A stretch of DNA of 56,819 nucleotides from Caldilineales bacterium (GTDB taxonomy: Bacteria > Chloroflexota > Anaerolineae > J102). Below the pieces are notes generated by a model. It was not told where the DNA came from. It was given only the letters and a program-made list of their open reading frames with translations, and did no database searches. Each line of letters starts with the position of its first letter. Positions within the stretch are counted from its first letter, which is position 1. This document shows, piece by piece, positions 17,289 through 25,915 of this stretch. Both the position numbers and the translations under genes were made by a program. Location: positions 1-56,819 of the forward strand of contig JAGFJG010000070.1 of the NCBI GenBank assembly GCA_024102915.1. The letters are read 5' to 3'.

Positions 17289-19199
17289 TTATCTCACCAC
17301 AACCGCGGCGACGACCAGCGGCTCGGCCATGCGCTGGCCGGTTTCCGGATCATAGAAGCCGGTGACGAGATTGTATTCGCCTGGAGTCAGCTCAGCCGGC
17401 AGGGCCAGCACGAATTCGTCTCGGATCACATCGCCAGGATGCCAGAGGGTGGCCGGGAGAAAGATGCCGCCGGGGCGATGGTCATCCGCCTGCGCCGCTT
17501 TCTCACCGCTGGCGTCGGTCAGTTGCAAAAAGCTGTGCCAATTGACCGGCGGCTCTTGCGTCACCCGCCAGAAAAGCGACACATCGAGTTCCCCGCCCGG
17601 TTCGGGCTCGCCCGACCAATCGATGTTCAGCCAGCGCAGATATTCGCCGTATGGGTACTCGAAACTGGTTTCGGGCGCGGGCACAACCCCGGTGATTTCC
17701 GCCATCTCCCCCCCAATCGGTTCGGCGAGGAAGTGCGCCTCGATGCCCGGCATCGGCTTGATGATGTGAACGGGTCGCCCGGTTTCCAGCGCCGCTGTCA
17801 GGGTCGTGTTCAAATCCTGCCATTCCGGCTCATTGCTGATCAACGGAAACAGGCCGGTCATGCCGGGGGCCAATCCCTCCACGTTTTGCTTGTACAACAG
17901 CGGCGTGATCTCATCCCGATCATTACTGACCAGAATCCCATCGGCGGGCAAATCCTGGCTCAGGATCGTCGCCCATCGCACCGCGGTGGCGTTGTCTTGC
18001 GAACGGTTGAGGGTATCGACATAGTCGCGCCAGTGCAAGGCTGGGATGAGCAGGGCGATCAGGCCGAGAGCCAGCAGATAGGGCCGCAGCGCCGTGGTGG
18101 TCAGTCTCGTGATCACATCGATCAGGTACGCCAGTCCGGCGGTCAACCAGATGGCGGCAATGAGAAAGAGGGGAATGTAGAAGGCGATAATGTCCTCGAT
18201 CCCATAGAAAAGATTGAAGACCTGTAGCAGCACAAAACTGATTACGGTAAGAATCAGCACCGGAAATTGCTCTTCCAAAACCAATGCCGCAAACCCCAGA
18301 ATAATGAGGGCGATTCCCAGCCAGCCGTAAACCTGTAAGAACAGCGCCGCGGCAAATGGGATTTGACTGAGCGCCTCCGCTGGCGTGCGCAATGCCGGGG
18401 CAAAGCCGACGCCGAGAATGTAGCGGATGATACCTCTCAGGCTTTCGTCAAAAAGGTCGAGCATCCATGTGGGCGACAGATGCACGGTCAGCCACGGGCT
18501 GGCGGATGCGCGCAAGGGCACGTACAGATAAAGTAGCAGCGGGATCAGGAGGAAGGGGGCTAGGCGTACAAGGCCGATCGGGGCGAAGGCGTCGGGGCGG
18601 GTGAGCAGCAGGTAAATGAATACGGCCGGAAGCAACAGCAGGATGGTGAGGTGATGCGTGAGAGCCAGCCCCACCAGAAGGGTCAGCACGGCCAGTGAGG
18701 ACGCCCACCAACGGCCTCCTCGTCGTTCCGTTCGGCTGCCGACCCGCAACGCCGCCGCCAATATCCCGGCAAAAAACACAGCCAGCAGCGTATACACTTC
18801 CGCCTGGATGGCCTGCGACCACAAGACCGGGTTCAGCGCAAAAAGCATGGCGGCAAACCCGGCCAGCCAACCCGCGCCCCACGGCCATTTCATATGCGTG
18901 GTCAGTTGTTCGATGGCGAGATAGCAGGCAAGATAGAAAACGCCCACCGCCACGCCCCCCCACAGGGCGCTAAATTGATTGGCCCCTTGCGCCGGATTTT
19001 GGCGAAAGAGGAGGCCCCAAAGCCAGCCCGTGAGATGATAGAGCGGATAACCGGTCGGGTGCGAGAGACCGAGGTTGGGGATTGTGAATTGAAACTCGCC
19101 GGCGTCGCCGGGCAGCATGCCAGGGGCAGCGGCGGCGCGATAGGCGAAGAATGCCAGCAGGCCAAGAATGAAAGCGACTGAGATATGGCGAAATCGCAT
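17289..19199 (-). CDS. DUF2723/TMEM260-like integral membrane protein, probable GT-C glycosyltransferase (636 aa)
   Basis: The N-terminal region carries the DUF2723 pattern: acidic PGDAGEFQFTIPNLGLSHPT, then GYPLYHLTGWLWGLLF, with D and E in the first outside loop, as in GT-C mannosyltransferases. About eleven hydrophobic helices follow to residue 390. The C-terminal 240 residues are soluble and beta-rich (PGGELDVSLFWRVTQEP, PGEYNLVTGFYDPETGQRM), a module also present at the end of the protein at 53320-55656. Predicted to transfer sugars from polyprenyl-phosphate donors to exported proteins or polymers. It lies 85 bases upstream of the next membrane gene's stop, separated by a repeat. Confidence 0.72.
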   Translation of the reverse strand: MRFRHISVAFILGLLAFFAYRAAAAPGMLPGDAGEFQFTIPNLGLSHPTGYPLYHLTGWLWGLLFRQNPAQGANQFSALWGGVAVGVFYLACYLAIEQLTTHMKWPWGAGWLAGFAAMLFALNPVLWSQAIQAEVYTLLAVFFAGILAAALRVGSRTERRGGRWWASSLAVLTLLVGLALTHHLTILLLLPAVFIYLLLTRPDAFAPIGLVRLAPFLLIPLLLYLYVPLRASASPWLTVHLSPTWMLDLFDESLRGIIRYILGVGFAPALRTPAEALSQIPFAAALFLQVYGWLGIALIILGFAALVLEEQFPVLILTVISFVLLQVFNLFYGIEDIIAFYIPLFLIAAIWLTAGLAYLIDVITRLTTTALRPYLLALGLIALLIPALHWRDYVDTLNRSQDNATAVRWATILSQDLPADGILVSNDRDEITPLLYKQNVEGLAPGMTGLFPLISNEPEWQDLNTTLTAALETGRPVHIIKPMPGIEAHFLAEPIGGEMAEITGVVPAPETSFEYPYGEYLRWLNIDWSGEPEPGGELDVSLFWRVTQEPPVNWHSFLQLTDASGEKAAQADDHRPGGIFLPATLWHPGDVIRDEFVLALPAELTPGEYNLVTGFYDPETGQRMAEPLVVAAVVVR

Positions 19200-19213
19200 A
19201 GGTTGAAACTGAC

Positions 19214-19284
19214 GATTGATGAATGAAGATCAATCAACTGCTGTCAGGAATCCAATCTTCAATCATCAATATTCGATATTCATC
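19214..19284. repeat. AT-rich palindromic repeat (ATTGATGAATG words)
   Basis: GATTGATGAATGAAGATCAATC faces AATCTTCAATCATCAATATTCG and ATATTCATC. The arms are imperfect inverted copies, filling the gap between two membrane genes. It is similar in style to the TATTGG repeats at 21594, 37848 and 46229 but with different words. Confidence 0.55.
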
Positions 19285-22053
19285 TCACTCGATGTGCAGC
19301 CAGTCGAAGGCGGCGGCCAATGTGCGGAAATCCCCCTCCACCAACAGATAGGCATCTCTCACGTCGATCTGTTCGGCTGCGGTTCCGGGTGCGGCTCCGG
19401 CCACGCCGATGAGAACATGCGCCTGATCGACGACTTCAGCGGGATCGTTGATGTCTGAACCCAGTCGGCGCATGGCCGCTACCAATTCTGGCGAAACGAA
19501 CTCGCCCGCGCCTTCGCTCGTCGACAGGATGACGATCTTGCCAGCCGGGATATCGTTCAGGTACTCGACCAGCGCTTCGACCTCGAAGGCGTTGGCGACG
19601 GTGTCGAAGCCGAGCATATCTTCGATCTCACCGCTTTCGGGGTCGAGAACGGTGACGTTGTAACCGCGGCGGCCAAAGGATGCGGGGATCTCATTCCCAT
19701 CTCCATCGTACAGGCTGACAAAGGCGAAATCGAAGCTATGCGCCTCAATGTTGAGCGGAGCCCGCACGCCGGTCGTGCCGATCATCGCCTGGCCGAGCAG
19801 GTTGCGCGGGCTATCGGCGCGGCTGAATTGGAACTCGATGTGATTGATGCCGGGCTGGGGGACGATCTCGAAACTATATTCCTGCCAGTCATCGGCCATC
19901 TCGACCTGACCGATCTCCCGGCCATTCAACAGCACAGTCAGAGTTTGGGCGGGAGCGTTGGGCCACGTGAAAGGCTTGGCGCGGAATGCCAGTTCGCGAG
20001 GCGTGCTGTCATCGCTGCGGAAGAGCGCCATCGCATCGGTATCGGTCACCCAGATGCCGGGAGCGCCTCCCACGTCCCGCTCATCATCCCCCCAGCCTGC
20101 GCCTCGCCAGGCGGCGCTATCACCCGTGCCGAAGTCGACATCGAGCGGCAAGGGTTCGCCAGGATCGACGCCGTAAATGCGGATCGTGCCGTCATCGATA
20201 ATCGGCTCGTCGCTGTGCGGGATCAGGTCGAGGGCCAGTTGCTGGCTGGCTTCGTAGGTATCGGCATAGGGCAGACGGCCTTCCACTGGCGGCAGCAGCA
20301 TCAGGTAGCGCACGCCCCAGAGCTTGAGGAGATCGCCCGCCTGTTCTCTGGCAGCCTTCAACTCCCCATCGTCCGGCGGAACGCCGAATTCCTGACGGGT
20401 GATCGCCGTGACCAGAGGCAGGCGGCCGAAGTAATCGAACTTGATGGCAGGGTTGCGTGAGGTATTGCCGGACAGGATCGGTTTTTCGTGCGCGCTCATA
20501 TAGTACTGGGCCTGTGTGCGCTCCACACCCAGCACGCCAAAGCTATTGCGCCAGCCCATGGGGATTTGCAGGACCGCCCCATCCTCCAGTGTCGCCAGTT
20601 CGGCGATGGCGGGCGGGATACGGGCGTCGGTGGTGGGCAGGGGGACGGCGGCATGCTCGAACAGGATGAACACTGCCAGGATCGCCGCGACTCCGCCAGC
20701 GACATACGCCAATCGCCGGTCCGGGCTGCGCTGCCGGATTTTCGTCAGCAGCCAGAATGCGCCCCACGCCGCCAGCACCGCCAGACAGAGCATGAGGACG
20801 ATGCTCCAGCGGTTGGCGGTGCGATTGCCCTTCACAAATGGGATGTAGTGCAGCAAGAGGAAAGGCATGGGGATGCCTGTGCTCAGATCGTCGAAATCGA
20901 AGAAAATCTTGCCCCCGATTTGCAGCAATGGCCCCAGCGTGAACAACGCCGAGAGCACCGTCGCCACAATCCAGCCGCGCAGTTTCCGCCAGGCCGTGAT
21001 GACGCCCAACAACGCCAGCGCCGTGGTGGCGAATCCCAGGAAGACCGTGTTGATGTCATTGAACGGGCCTGTGCCCTCCTGCACCTCGCGCAGGCTGCGC
21101 ACCCAATCGCTGCCCCACAACGGATGCAAGGCGGTAGGCGTGAACCAGCCTTTGAGATCAGCCGACAACTTCAGGGCGTCACCCCAGCCGCTCAGCAGGA
21201 AATCCGCATCCAGAAAGGCTTTCACCGTCTCCCAGAAATAGGGCAGGGTGAGGACGAGGGCGGTGGCGACCGCCAACAACAGCGCCAACCAGCGCCGCCC
21301 TCTTCCAGTGTCACGAAACAGCAACGGTCGCAATGGTTTCGTCAGCAGCAGGCAGAGGGCAAAGAAGGCCATGAATACGCCGTACTGCATATCGACCAGC
21401 AGGTTCAGCGCCCCAAAGAACCCGGCCATCAAAGCGTTGTGGCGGCTGGGCTGCCGCATAATCCTTAGCAGGTAAAGCAGGAAGAAGGGCAGCCATTGCA
21501 CGCTGTGGATATTGTAATGGCCCAGCGCCAGGTAGATCATGCGATTGCTGGCGAAAGCGTAGATGATCCCGGCGATGAAGGCGGCGAGTTGGAGATTAGA
21601 TAAATGGTATTGGGTATTGGATATTGGTTGGCTCCCTTTAATATCCAATATCGAATACCCATTACCCATCCGCAAGAGCCACAGCGCCAGCAGGTATGCG
21701 CCATACCCCGACATAACGATGCTGAATAGCAGGCTGAGATTCGAGGCCAGCGCCCAATTCGAGGCCAACCCAACAGGCAAGGCGAGGATGGCCGCCATCA
21801 GGTTGTAGGAGTAGAGGATCAGCTCCATGCCCAGGGGATAGAAAATATTCGGGCTGAAGAAGATGGAGCCGACGCCGTCGATCAGGCTGTGTTTGAGCCA
21901 CCACATCGACCAGATGAAGGTGTATTCATCATATGCCCAGGTATCGGAGCCGGGCACGTGCGTGGCGATGCGGCTAACCAGCGGCCAGGTCATGATCAGG
22001 GCCAACAGCGTAAACAGACCGAGAGGAAGCCAGTGACGGCGAATCGTCGACAT
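19285..22053 (-). CDS. Large polytopic membrane protein, GT-C/YfhO-like (922 aa)
   Basis: Starts MSTIRRHWLPLGLFTLLAL, with an outside loop HVPGSDTWAYDEYTFIW rich in acidic residues and FFSPNIFYPLGMELILYSY. About twelve hydrophobic helices run to residue 480. A large soluble C-terminal half follows with a jelly-roll-like stretch (FTWPNAPAQTLTVLLNGREI) and a final alpha/beta domain (SEGAGEFVSPELVAAMRRLG). Probable glycosyltransferase or polymer-export protein; no exact family recognised. Residues about 128-153 (SILDIKGSQPISNTQYHLSN) are encoded by an interspersed repeat inserted in frame. The start at 22053 is the Met directly before the first membrane helix; the RBS is weak. Confidence 0.65.
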   Translation of the reverse strand: MSTIRRHWLPLGLFTLLALIMTWPLVSRIATHVPGSDTWAYDEYTFIWSMWWLKHSLIDGVGSIFFSPNIFYPLGMELILYSYNLMAAILALPVGLASNWALASNLSLLFSIVMSGYGAYLLALWLLRMGNGYSILDIKGSQPISNTQYHLSNLQLAAFIAGIIYAFASNRMIYLALGHYNIHSVQWLPFFLLYLLRIMRQPSRHNALMAGFFGALNLLVDMQYGVFMAFFALCLLLTKPLRPLLFRDTGRGRRWLALLLAVATALVLTLPYFWETVKAFLDADFLLSGWGDALKLSADLKGWFTPTALHPLWGSDWVRSLREVQEGTGPFNDINTVFLGFATTALALLGVITAWRKLRGWIVATVLSALFTLGPLLQIGGKIFFDFDDLSTGIPMPFLLLHYIPFVKGNRTANRWSIVLMLCLAVLAAWGAFWLLTKIRQRSPDRRLAYVAGGVAAILAVFILFEHAAVPLPTTDARIPPAIAELATLEDGAVLQIPMGWRNSFGVLGVERTQAQYYMSAHEKPILSGNTSRNPAIKFDYFGRLPLVTAITRQEFGVPPDDGELKAAREQAGDLLKLWGVRYLMLLPPVEGRLPYADTYEASQQLALDLIPHSDEPIIDDGTIRIYGVDPGEPLPLDVDFGTGDSAAWRGAGWGDDERDVGGAPGIWVTDTDAMALFRSDDSTPRELAFRAKPFTWPNAPAQTLTVLLNGREIGQVEMADDWQEYSFEIVPQPGINHIEFQFSRADSPRNLLGQAMIGTTGVRAPLNIEAHSFDFAFVSLYDGDGNEIPASFGRRGYNVTVLDPESGEIEDMLGFDTVANAFEVEALVEYLNDIPAGKIVILSTSEGAGEFVSPELVAAMRRLGSDINDPAEVVDQAHVLIGVAGAAPGTAAEQIDVRDAYLLVEGDFRTLAAAFDWLHIE
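21594..21670. repeat. TATTGG palindromic repeat, copy 1, inside a coding gene
   Basis: GGTATTGGGTATTGGATATTGG, a short loop, then AATATCCAATATCGAATACCC: an AT-rich hairpin element. It lies within the 922-residue membrane protein gene and keeps its frame open. Related copies are at 37848-37936 and 46229-46318. Confidence 0.8.
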
Positions 22054-22414
22054 GGCGGGGATCGTACCACAGGCAGGGATGCAGGGGCTAAATGCAGGGA
22101 TATGTGATAGCACGCTTGCCATTCCTGAGCGGCGAACGCACCCTGTTAATGAATCTTAACGTTAAGAAATCGACGTATACTTTAAGATATTGTTATACTT
22201 TGCATTGTATTCGTTCTGACTGACACGAAGGTCGATGTTGAGCCAGGAACGATTGCAATGACGAAAAACCTGTGAAGCAATTGTTCATGTTTCTCCACCT
22301 TCAGTCCACGATCTCTGTAGCCCGTTCTATCGGGAAACACACCGCTTATCTTGACGTCATGCACCACTGCACTGAAGGAAAAGCTGATTCTTTGCATGGT
22401 GAGGAATTTCATCT
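22054..22414 (+). promoter_or_regulatory. Control region of the pst operon with Pho-box-like repeats
   Basis: TTAAT, TTAAC and TTAAG words at 22146, 22156 and 22162 are spaced near one helix turn. They lie upstream of a -10 box TATACT (22194-22199) that has no recognisable -35, the layout of an activator-dependent Pho promoter. The rest of the 215-base leader contains CCTTCAGT facing ACTGAAGG (about 22300-22379) around a CCCG/CGGG hairpin. No gene seen in this gap. Confidence 0.45.
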
Positions 22415-23335
22415 ATGAAAAAATTATGGGGATTGGGTTTCATTCTCCTTGCATTCATCATTCTGGCCGGACTAACCGGTTGCAGCCGCCCCGAAACGGC
22501 CGGAGCGGCAGGCTCGGACAGCGCGCAACGCGCCATTCAAAACAAGGGCTCCGACACGTTAGTCAACCTGGCCCTGGCCTGGGCCGAAGCCTACCGGCTG
22601 GTCGATCCCAGCGTCTCGATTGCGGTCACTGGCGGGGGTTCGGGCACAGGCATCGCCGCCCTGATCAACGGGACAGTCGACATTGCCAATGCGTCTCGGC
22701 AGATGAAAGAAGACGAGATCGCAGCAGCCGAGGCGAACGGTTTTGAACCCTATGAAATCACGGTCGCCGTCGATGCGATTGCCGTCATCGTCCATCCCGA
22801 CAATCCGGTCGACCGACTGACCATCGACCAGCTTTCCGATATCTTCACCGGTCGCATTACCAATTGGAAGGAAATAGGCGGGCGCGACGCCGAGATCGTC
22901 CTGCTCTCGCGAGAGACCAATTCCGGCACGCACGTCTATTTCCTGGAAGAAGTGGTGCGCAAAGGCAAATCGGACGACAAGGCGATTTTCGCACCGCAAA
23001 CGTTGCTGATGGTCTCGTCGGTCGGCATCACCAGCGAAGTGCAGCGCAATCCCAATGCGATCGGCTACGACGGTCTGGGCTATGTCGATGCCGCCCACGA
23101 GAAGGTGTTGGGCGTAGCCAAGGATGCAAGTTCGCCGTACGTTGCGCCCTCGGTCGCAACCGGGGCAGATGGCAGCTATCCCATCTCGCGCGGCCTTTAT
23201 ATGTACACGGCCGGTGAACCGACCGGCGTCATCACGGAATACATTGATTGGGTCTTGGGCCCTGCTGGTCAGGCAATCGTGGCCGAGCTGGGCTTTGTAC
23301 CCCTGGGCGCGGCGGAACTTGCTTCTGAGGAGTAA
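22415..23335 (+). CDS. pstS: Phosphate ABC transporter substrate-binding lipoprotein PstS (306 aa)
   Basis: A lipoprotein signal (ILAGLTGC, lipid-bearing Cys23) precedes a periplasmic-binding fold. Phosphate-binding loops are visible: KGSDTLVNLA, VTGGGSGTGIAALINGTVDI and LSRETNSGTHVYFLEEVV. ITNWKEIGG and PISRGLYMYT are PstS hallmarks. It is the first gene of pstS-pstC-pstA-pstB1-pstB2-phoU. The start has GAGGAA 7 bases upstream. Membrane anchoring by lipid is expected where there is no classical periplasm. Confidence 0.95.
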   Translation: MKKLWGLGFILLAFIILAGLTGCSRPETAGAAGSDSAQRAIQNKGSDTLVNLALAWAEAYRLVDPSVSIAVTGGGSGTGIAALINGTVDIANASRQMKEDEIAAAEANGFEPYEITVAVDAIAVIVHPDNPVDRLTIDQLSDIFTGRITNWKEIGGRDAEIVLLSRETNSGTHVYFLEEVVRKGKSDDKAIFAPQTLLMVSSVGITSEVQRNPNAIGYDGLGYVDAAHEKVLGVAKDASSPYVAPSVATGADGSYPISRGLYMYTAGEPTGVITEYIDWVLGPAGQAIVAELGFVPLGAAELASEE

Positions 23336-23341
23336 CCACCC

Positions 23342-24292
23342 ATGACAACCGGCGAACAAATCCAAACCGCACCGGCTTTGGACCGAAAAAAATCTTCGTT
23401 CAGGCGCATTCGCTGGGGCGAATTGATCATCGAAACAATCATTCGCCTGGCAGGCATTTCGGCGATTTTCATCATCGCTCTCATCTTCTTTTTCCTCGTC
23501 CGAGAGGGCCTGTCCGCCATTCTCGACATCCCATTACGCCAGATTTTCGCCTCGCGCTGGTACCCGATCGAAGGGCTGTACGGCATCATGCCCCTCCTGG
23601 TTGGCACTCTGATCGTCACCGCCGGCGCAATCATCATGGCCGTGCCCCTGGGATTGATCTCCGCCATTTACCTGGGTGAACTGGCGCCAACCTGGCTGCG
23701 CGAGACGCTCAAACCCCTGATCGAAATCCTGGCCGGGATCCCCTCGATCGTGCTCGGTTTCCTGGGCTGGGTGGTGCTGGCGCCGATCATCCAGCACGCG
23801 GGAGCCTCGACCGGTCTCGTCGCCTTCACTGGCTCGCTGCTGCTGGCCTACATGTCTTTGCCCACGATCATCAGCATCTCCGAGGACGCTTTGTACGCCG
23901 TACCCAAGGATTTCCGGGATGGCGCCCTGGCGATTGGCGCCACCAAATGGCAGACGATTCGCAGAGTAGTGCTTCCCGCCGCCCGTTCGGGCATCGTCAT
24001 CGCCGTCATGCTGGGGGTGGGCCGGGCGATCGGTGAGACGATGGCGGTGTTGATGGTGACCGGCAATGCCGCCAATATCCCTTACCTGGGGCCGGGCATG
24101 TTTTTCTCGCCAGTACGGACGATGACGGCGACCATCGCCGCTGAGATGGGCGAGGTGGCACAGGGCAGCCTGCACTACAGCGTGCTCTTTCTCATCGGAA
24201 TCGTGCTCTTCATGATCACCTTCACCATCAACTCGCTGGCTGCTCGATTCGTGGGCAAACAGGTCTCCCGGCGCAGTGGAGGTCAATTATGA
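23342..24292 (+). CDS. pstC: Phosphate ABC transporter permease PstC (316 aa)
   Basis: Six hydrophobic helices. The EAA-type cytoplasmic loop, which docks on the ATPases, reads SEDALYAVPKDFRDGALAIG followed by ATKWQTIRRVVLP. LAEIAGIPSIVLGFLGW-like sequence (here EILAGIPSIVLGF) and GRAIGETMAVLMVTGNAANI are family hallmarks. It starts 6 bases after the pstS stop and overlaps pstA by ATGA. Confidence 0.95.
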   Translation: MTTGEQIQTAPALDRKKSSFRRIRWGELIIETIIRLAGISAIFIIALIFFFLVREGLSAILDIPLRQIFASRWYPIEGLYGIMPLLVGTLIVTAGAIIMAVPLGLISAIYLGELAPTWLRETLKPLIEILAGIPSIVLGFLGWVVLAPIIQHAGASTGLVAFTGSLLLAYMSLPTIISISEDALYAVPKDFRDGALAIGATKWQTIRRVVLPAARSGIVIAVMLGVGRAIGETMAVLMVTGNAANIPYLGPGMFFSPVRTMTATIAAEMGEVAQGSLHYSVLFLIGIVLFMITFTINSLAARFVGKQVSRRSGGQL

Positions 24293-25134
24293 AACGCCAG
24301 ACGACGAACAAAATCGCAGTCGCATTGATCACGATCATGGCGGCGCTGGTTGTCGTTCCCATTATCATGGTGATCGTCTATGTGATCTATCAGGGTTTGC
24401 CCGCCATGAGCTGGCAATTTCTGACCGAACCGCCCACCAACGGCATGCGCGAAGGCGGGATTATGCCCGCCATTTTGGGCACCGTGATCCTCACCTTCGG
24501 GACCGCCATCGCCGCCATCCCGCTGGCCGTGGCAGCAGCCATCTATCTGGCCGAATACGCTGCGGATAACCGACTGACGCACTGGGTGCGATTGGCGATC
24601 GTCAACCTGGCCGGCATCCCTTCCATCGTTTATGGGCTGTTCGGGCTGGGCATCTTCGTGCTTTTCCTGAATCTGGGCACTTCGATCATCGCCGGGGCCC
24701 TCACCCTCGGCATTATGACCATGCCGGTGGTGATCAGCACATCCGAAGAAGCGATCAACGCCGTCCCACAACAATTCCGCACTGTCAGTTTTAGCCTGGG
24801 GGCCACGAAATGGCAGACGATCCGCCATCAGGTGTTGCCTCATGCCATGCCTGGCATCATCACCGGCATGATTCTGGGGCTGGGCCGCGCTGCCGGTGAG
24901 ACCGCGCCCATCCTGTTCACGGTCGCCGCATTCTACCTGCCCGAACTGCCGAGATCGATATTCGACCAGACGATGGCCTTGCCCTATCACCTCTATGTAA
25001 TCTCCACCCAGGTTCCGGGCATGCCCCTGGCCATACAATACGGCACGGCGCTGATCTTATTGCTCATTGTGCTCTCGCTGACGCTCATCGCCACAGTTTT
25101 CCGCACTTCCATGCGCCGTCGCCGGGACTGGTGA
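24289..25134 (+). CDS. pstA: Phosphate ABC transporter permease PstA (281 aa)
   Basis: Six helices with NLAGIPSIVYGLFGLGIFV, the EAA loop SEEAINAVPQQFRTVSFSLG then ATKWQTIRHQVLPHAMPGI, and GLGRAAGETAPILFTVAAFY. It pairs with PstC to form the pore. The two permeases have clearly different EAA loops, which would let each prefer one of the two unequal ATPases. It overlaps pstC by four bases, and pstB1 follows after 4 bases. Confidence 0.95.
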   Translation: MKRQTTNKIAVALITIMAALVVVPIIMVIVYVIYQGLPAMSWQFLTEPPTNGMREGGIMPAILGTVILTFGTAIAAIPLAVAAAIYLAEYAADNRLTHWVRLAIVNLAGIPSIVYGLFGLGIFVLFLNLGTSIIAGALTLGIMTMPVVISTSEEAINAVPQQFRTVSFSLGATKWQTIRHQVLPHAMPGIITGMILGLGRAAGETAPILFTVAAFYLPELPRSIFDQTMALPYHLYVISTQVPGMPLAIQYGTALILLLIVLSLTLIATVFRTSMRRRRDW

Positions 25135-25138
25135 AAGA

Positions 25139-25897
25139 ATGGACGCCAAAATCGCTGTAGAAAATCTCTATTTCACCTATGCGGATGGCACAGAAGCCCT
25201 GCACGATGTTTCCCTGAAAGTCCTGCCAAACCAAATTTACGTGCTGTTTGGTCCGGCGCGTTCAGGCAAGAGCACTCTGTTGCGGTTGCTGAACCGGCTC
25301 TCGGACCTGACGGAAGGGACGCAGAGACAGGGCTCGATCTTGTTCGACGGGCAGGATATCTTTGCCCGCGGCGTGGACGTCACCGATCTGCGACGCCGGA
25401 TCAGCATGGTTTTCGCCATCCCCACGCCCCTGCCCGGCAGTATCCGCGACAACCTCGTCTATGGATTGAAAATGGCCGGGATCAAGAACCGGTCTATTTT
25501 GGATGAACGAGTGGAAAGGTCGCTAAAGCAGGCGGCCCTGTGGGATGAGGTCAAAGATCGGCTGAATAGCTCGGCTTTCGCCCTATCGGGCGGGCAGAAA
25601 CAGCGCCTGTGCATCGCCCGAAGTTTGGCGTTGGAACCCGAAGTCCTGGTGCTGGATAACCCTACTTCCGGCCTGGACCCGCTCTCGACCGCAACCGTCG
25701 AGGAATCACTATATAAACTCAAGCAGCAATATACGATCCTGCTGGTTCCGCACAGCGTGCAACAGGCCGCTCGCGCCGGCGATCAGGTGGCGTTCTTCCT
25801 GAACGGCGAGTTGGTGGAATGCGGGAAAGCAGCCGAAGTGTTCTCGCGGCCTAAAGACCAGCGCACAGAGGACTATATTACCGGCCGCTTTGGCTGA
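25139..25897 (+). CDS. pstB: PstB-like ATPase 1 with degenerate Walker B and Q-loop (252 aa)
   Basis: ABC ATPase of the PstB type. It has an A-loop Tyr (YFTYADG), Walker A GPARSGKST (38-46), an intact signature LSGGQKQR (149-156), a D-loop SGLDP and switch His205 (VPHSVQQA). Two key residues are replaced: the Q-loop Gln is Ala93 (MVFAIPTP where PstB has MVFQRPNP), and the catalytic Glu after Walker B is Asn174 (VLVLDNPTSG). So its own Walker face should hydrolyse ATP poorly, while its signature can serve the partner. Directly followed by a second PstB whose defects are complementary. Confidence 0.93.
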   Translation: MDAKIAVENLYFTYADGTEALHDVSLKVLPNQIYVLFGPARSGKSTLLRLLNRLSDLTEGTQRQGSILFDGQDIFARGVDVTDLRRRISMVFAIPTPLPGSIRDNLVYGLKMAGIKNRSILDERVERSLKQAALWDEVKDRLNSSAFALSGGQKQRLCIARSLALEPEVLVLDNPTSGLDPLSTATVEESLYKLKQQYTILLVPHSVQQAARAGDQVAFFLNGELVECGKAAEVFSRPKDQRTEDYITGRFG

Positions 25898-25915
25898 TGC
25901 GATAGCAGTGACCCT

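Noticed and set aside
22182..22412. 76-codon minus-strand frame in the pst leader
   Set aside because: It lies in the pst promoter/leader, has no RBS or recognisable motif, and overlaps the -10 box; treated as non-coding.
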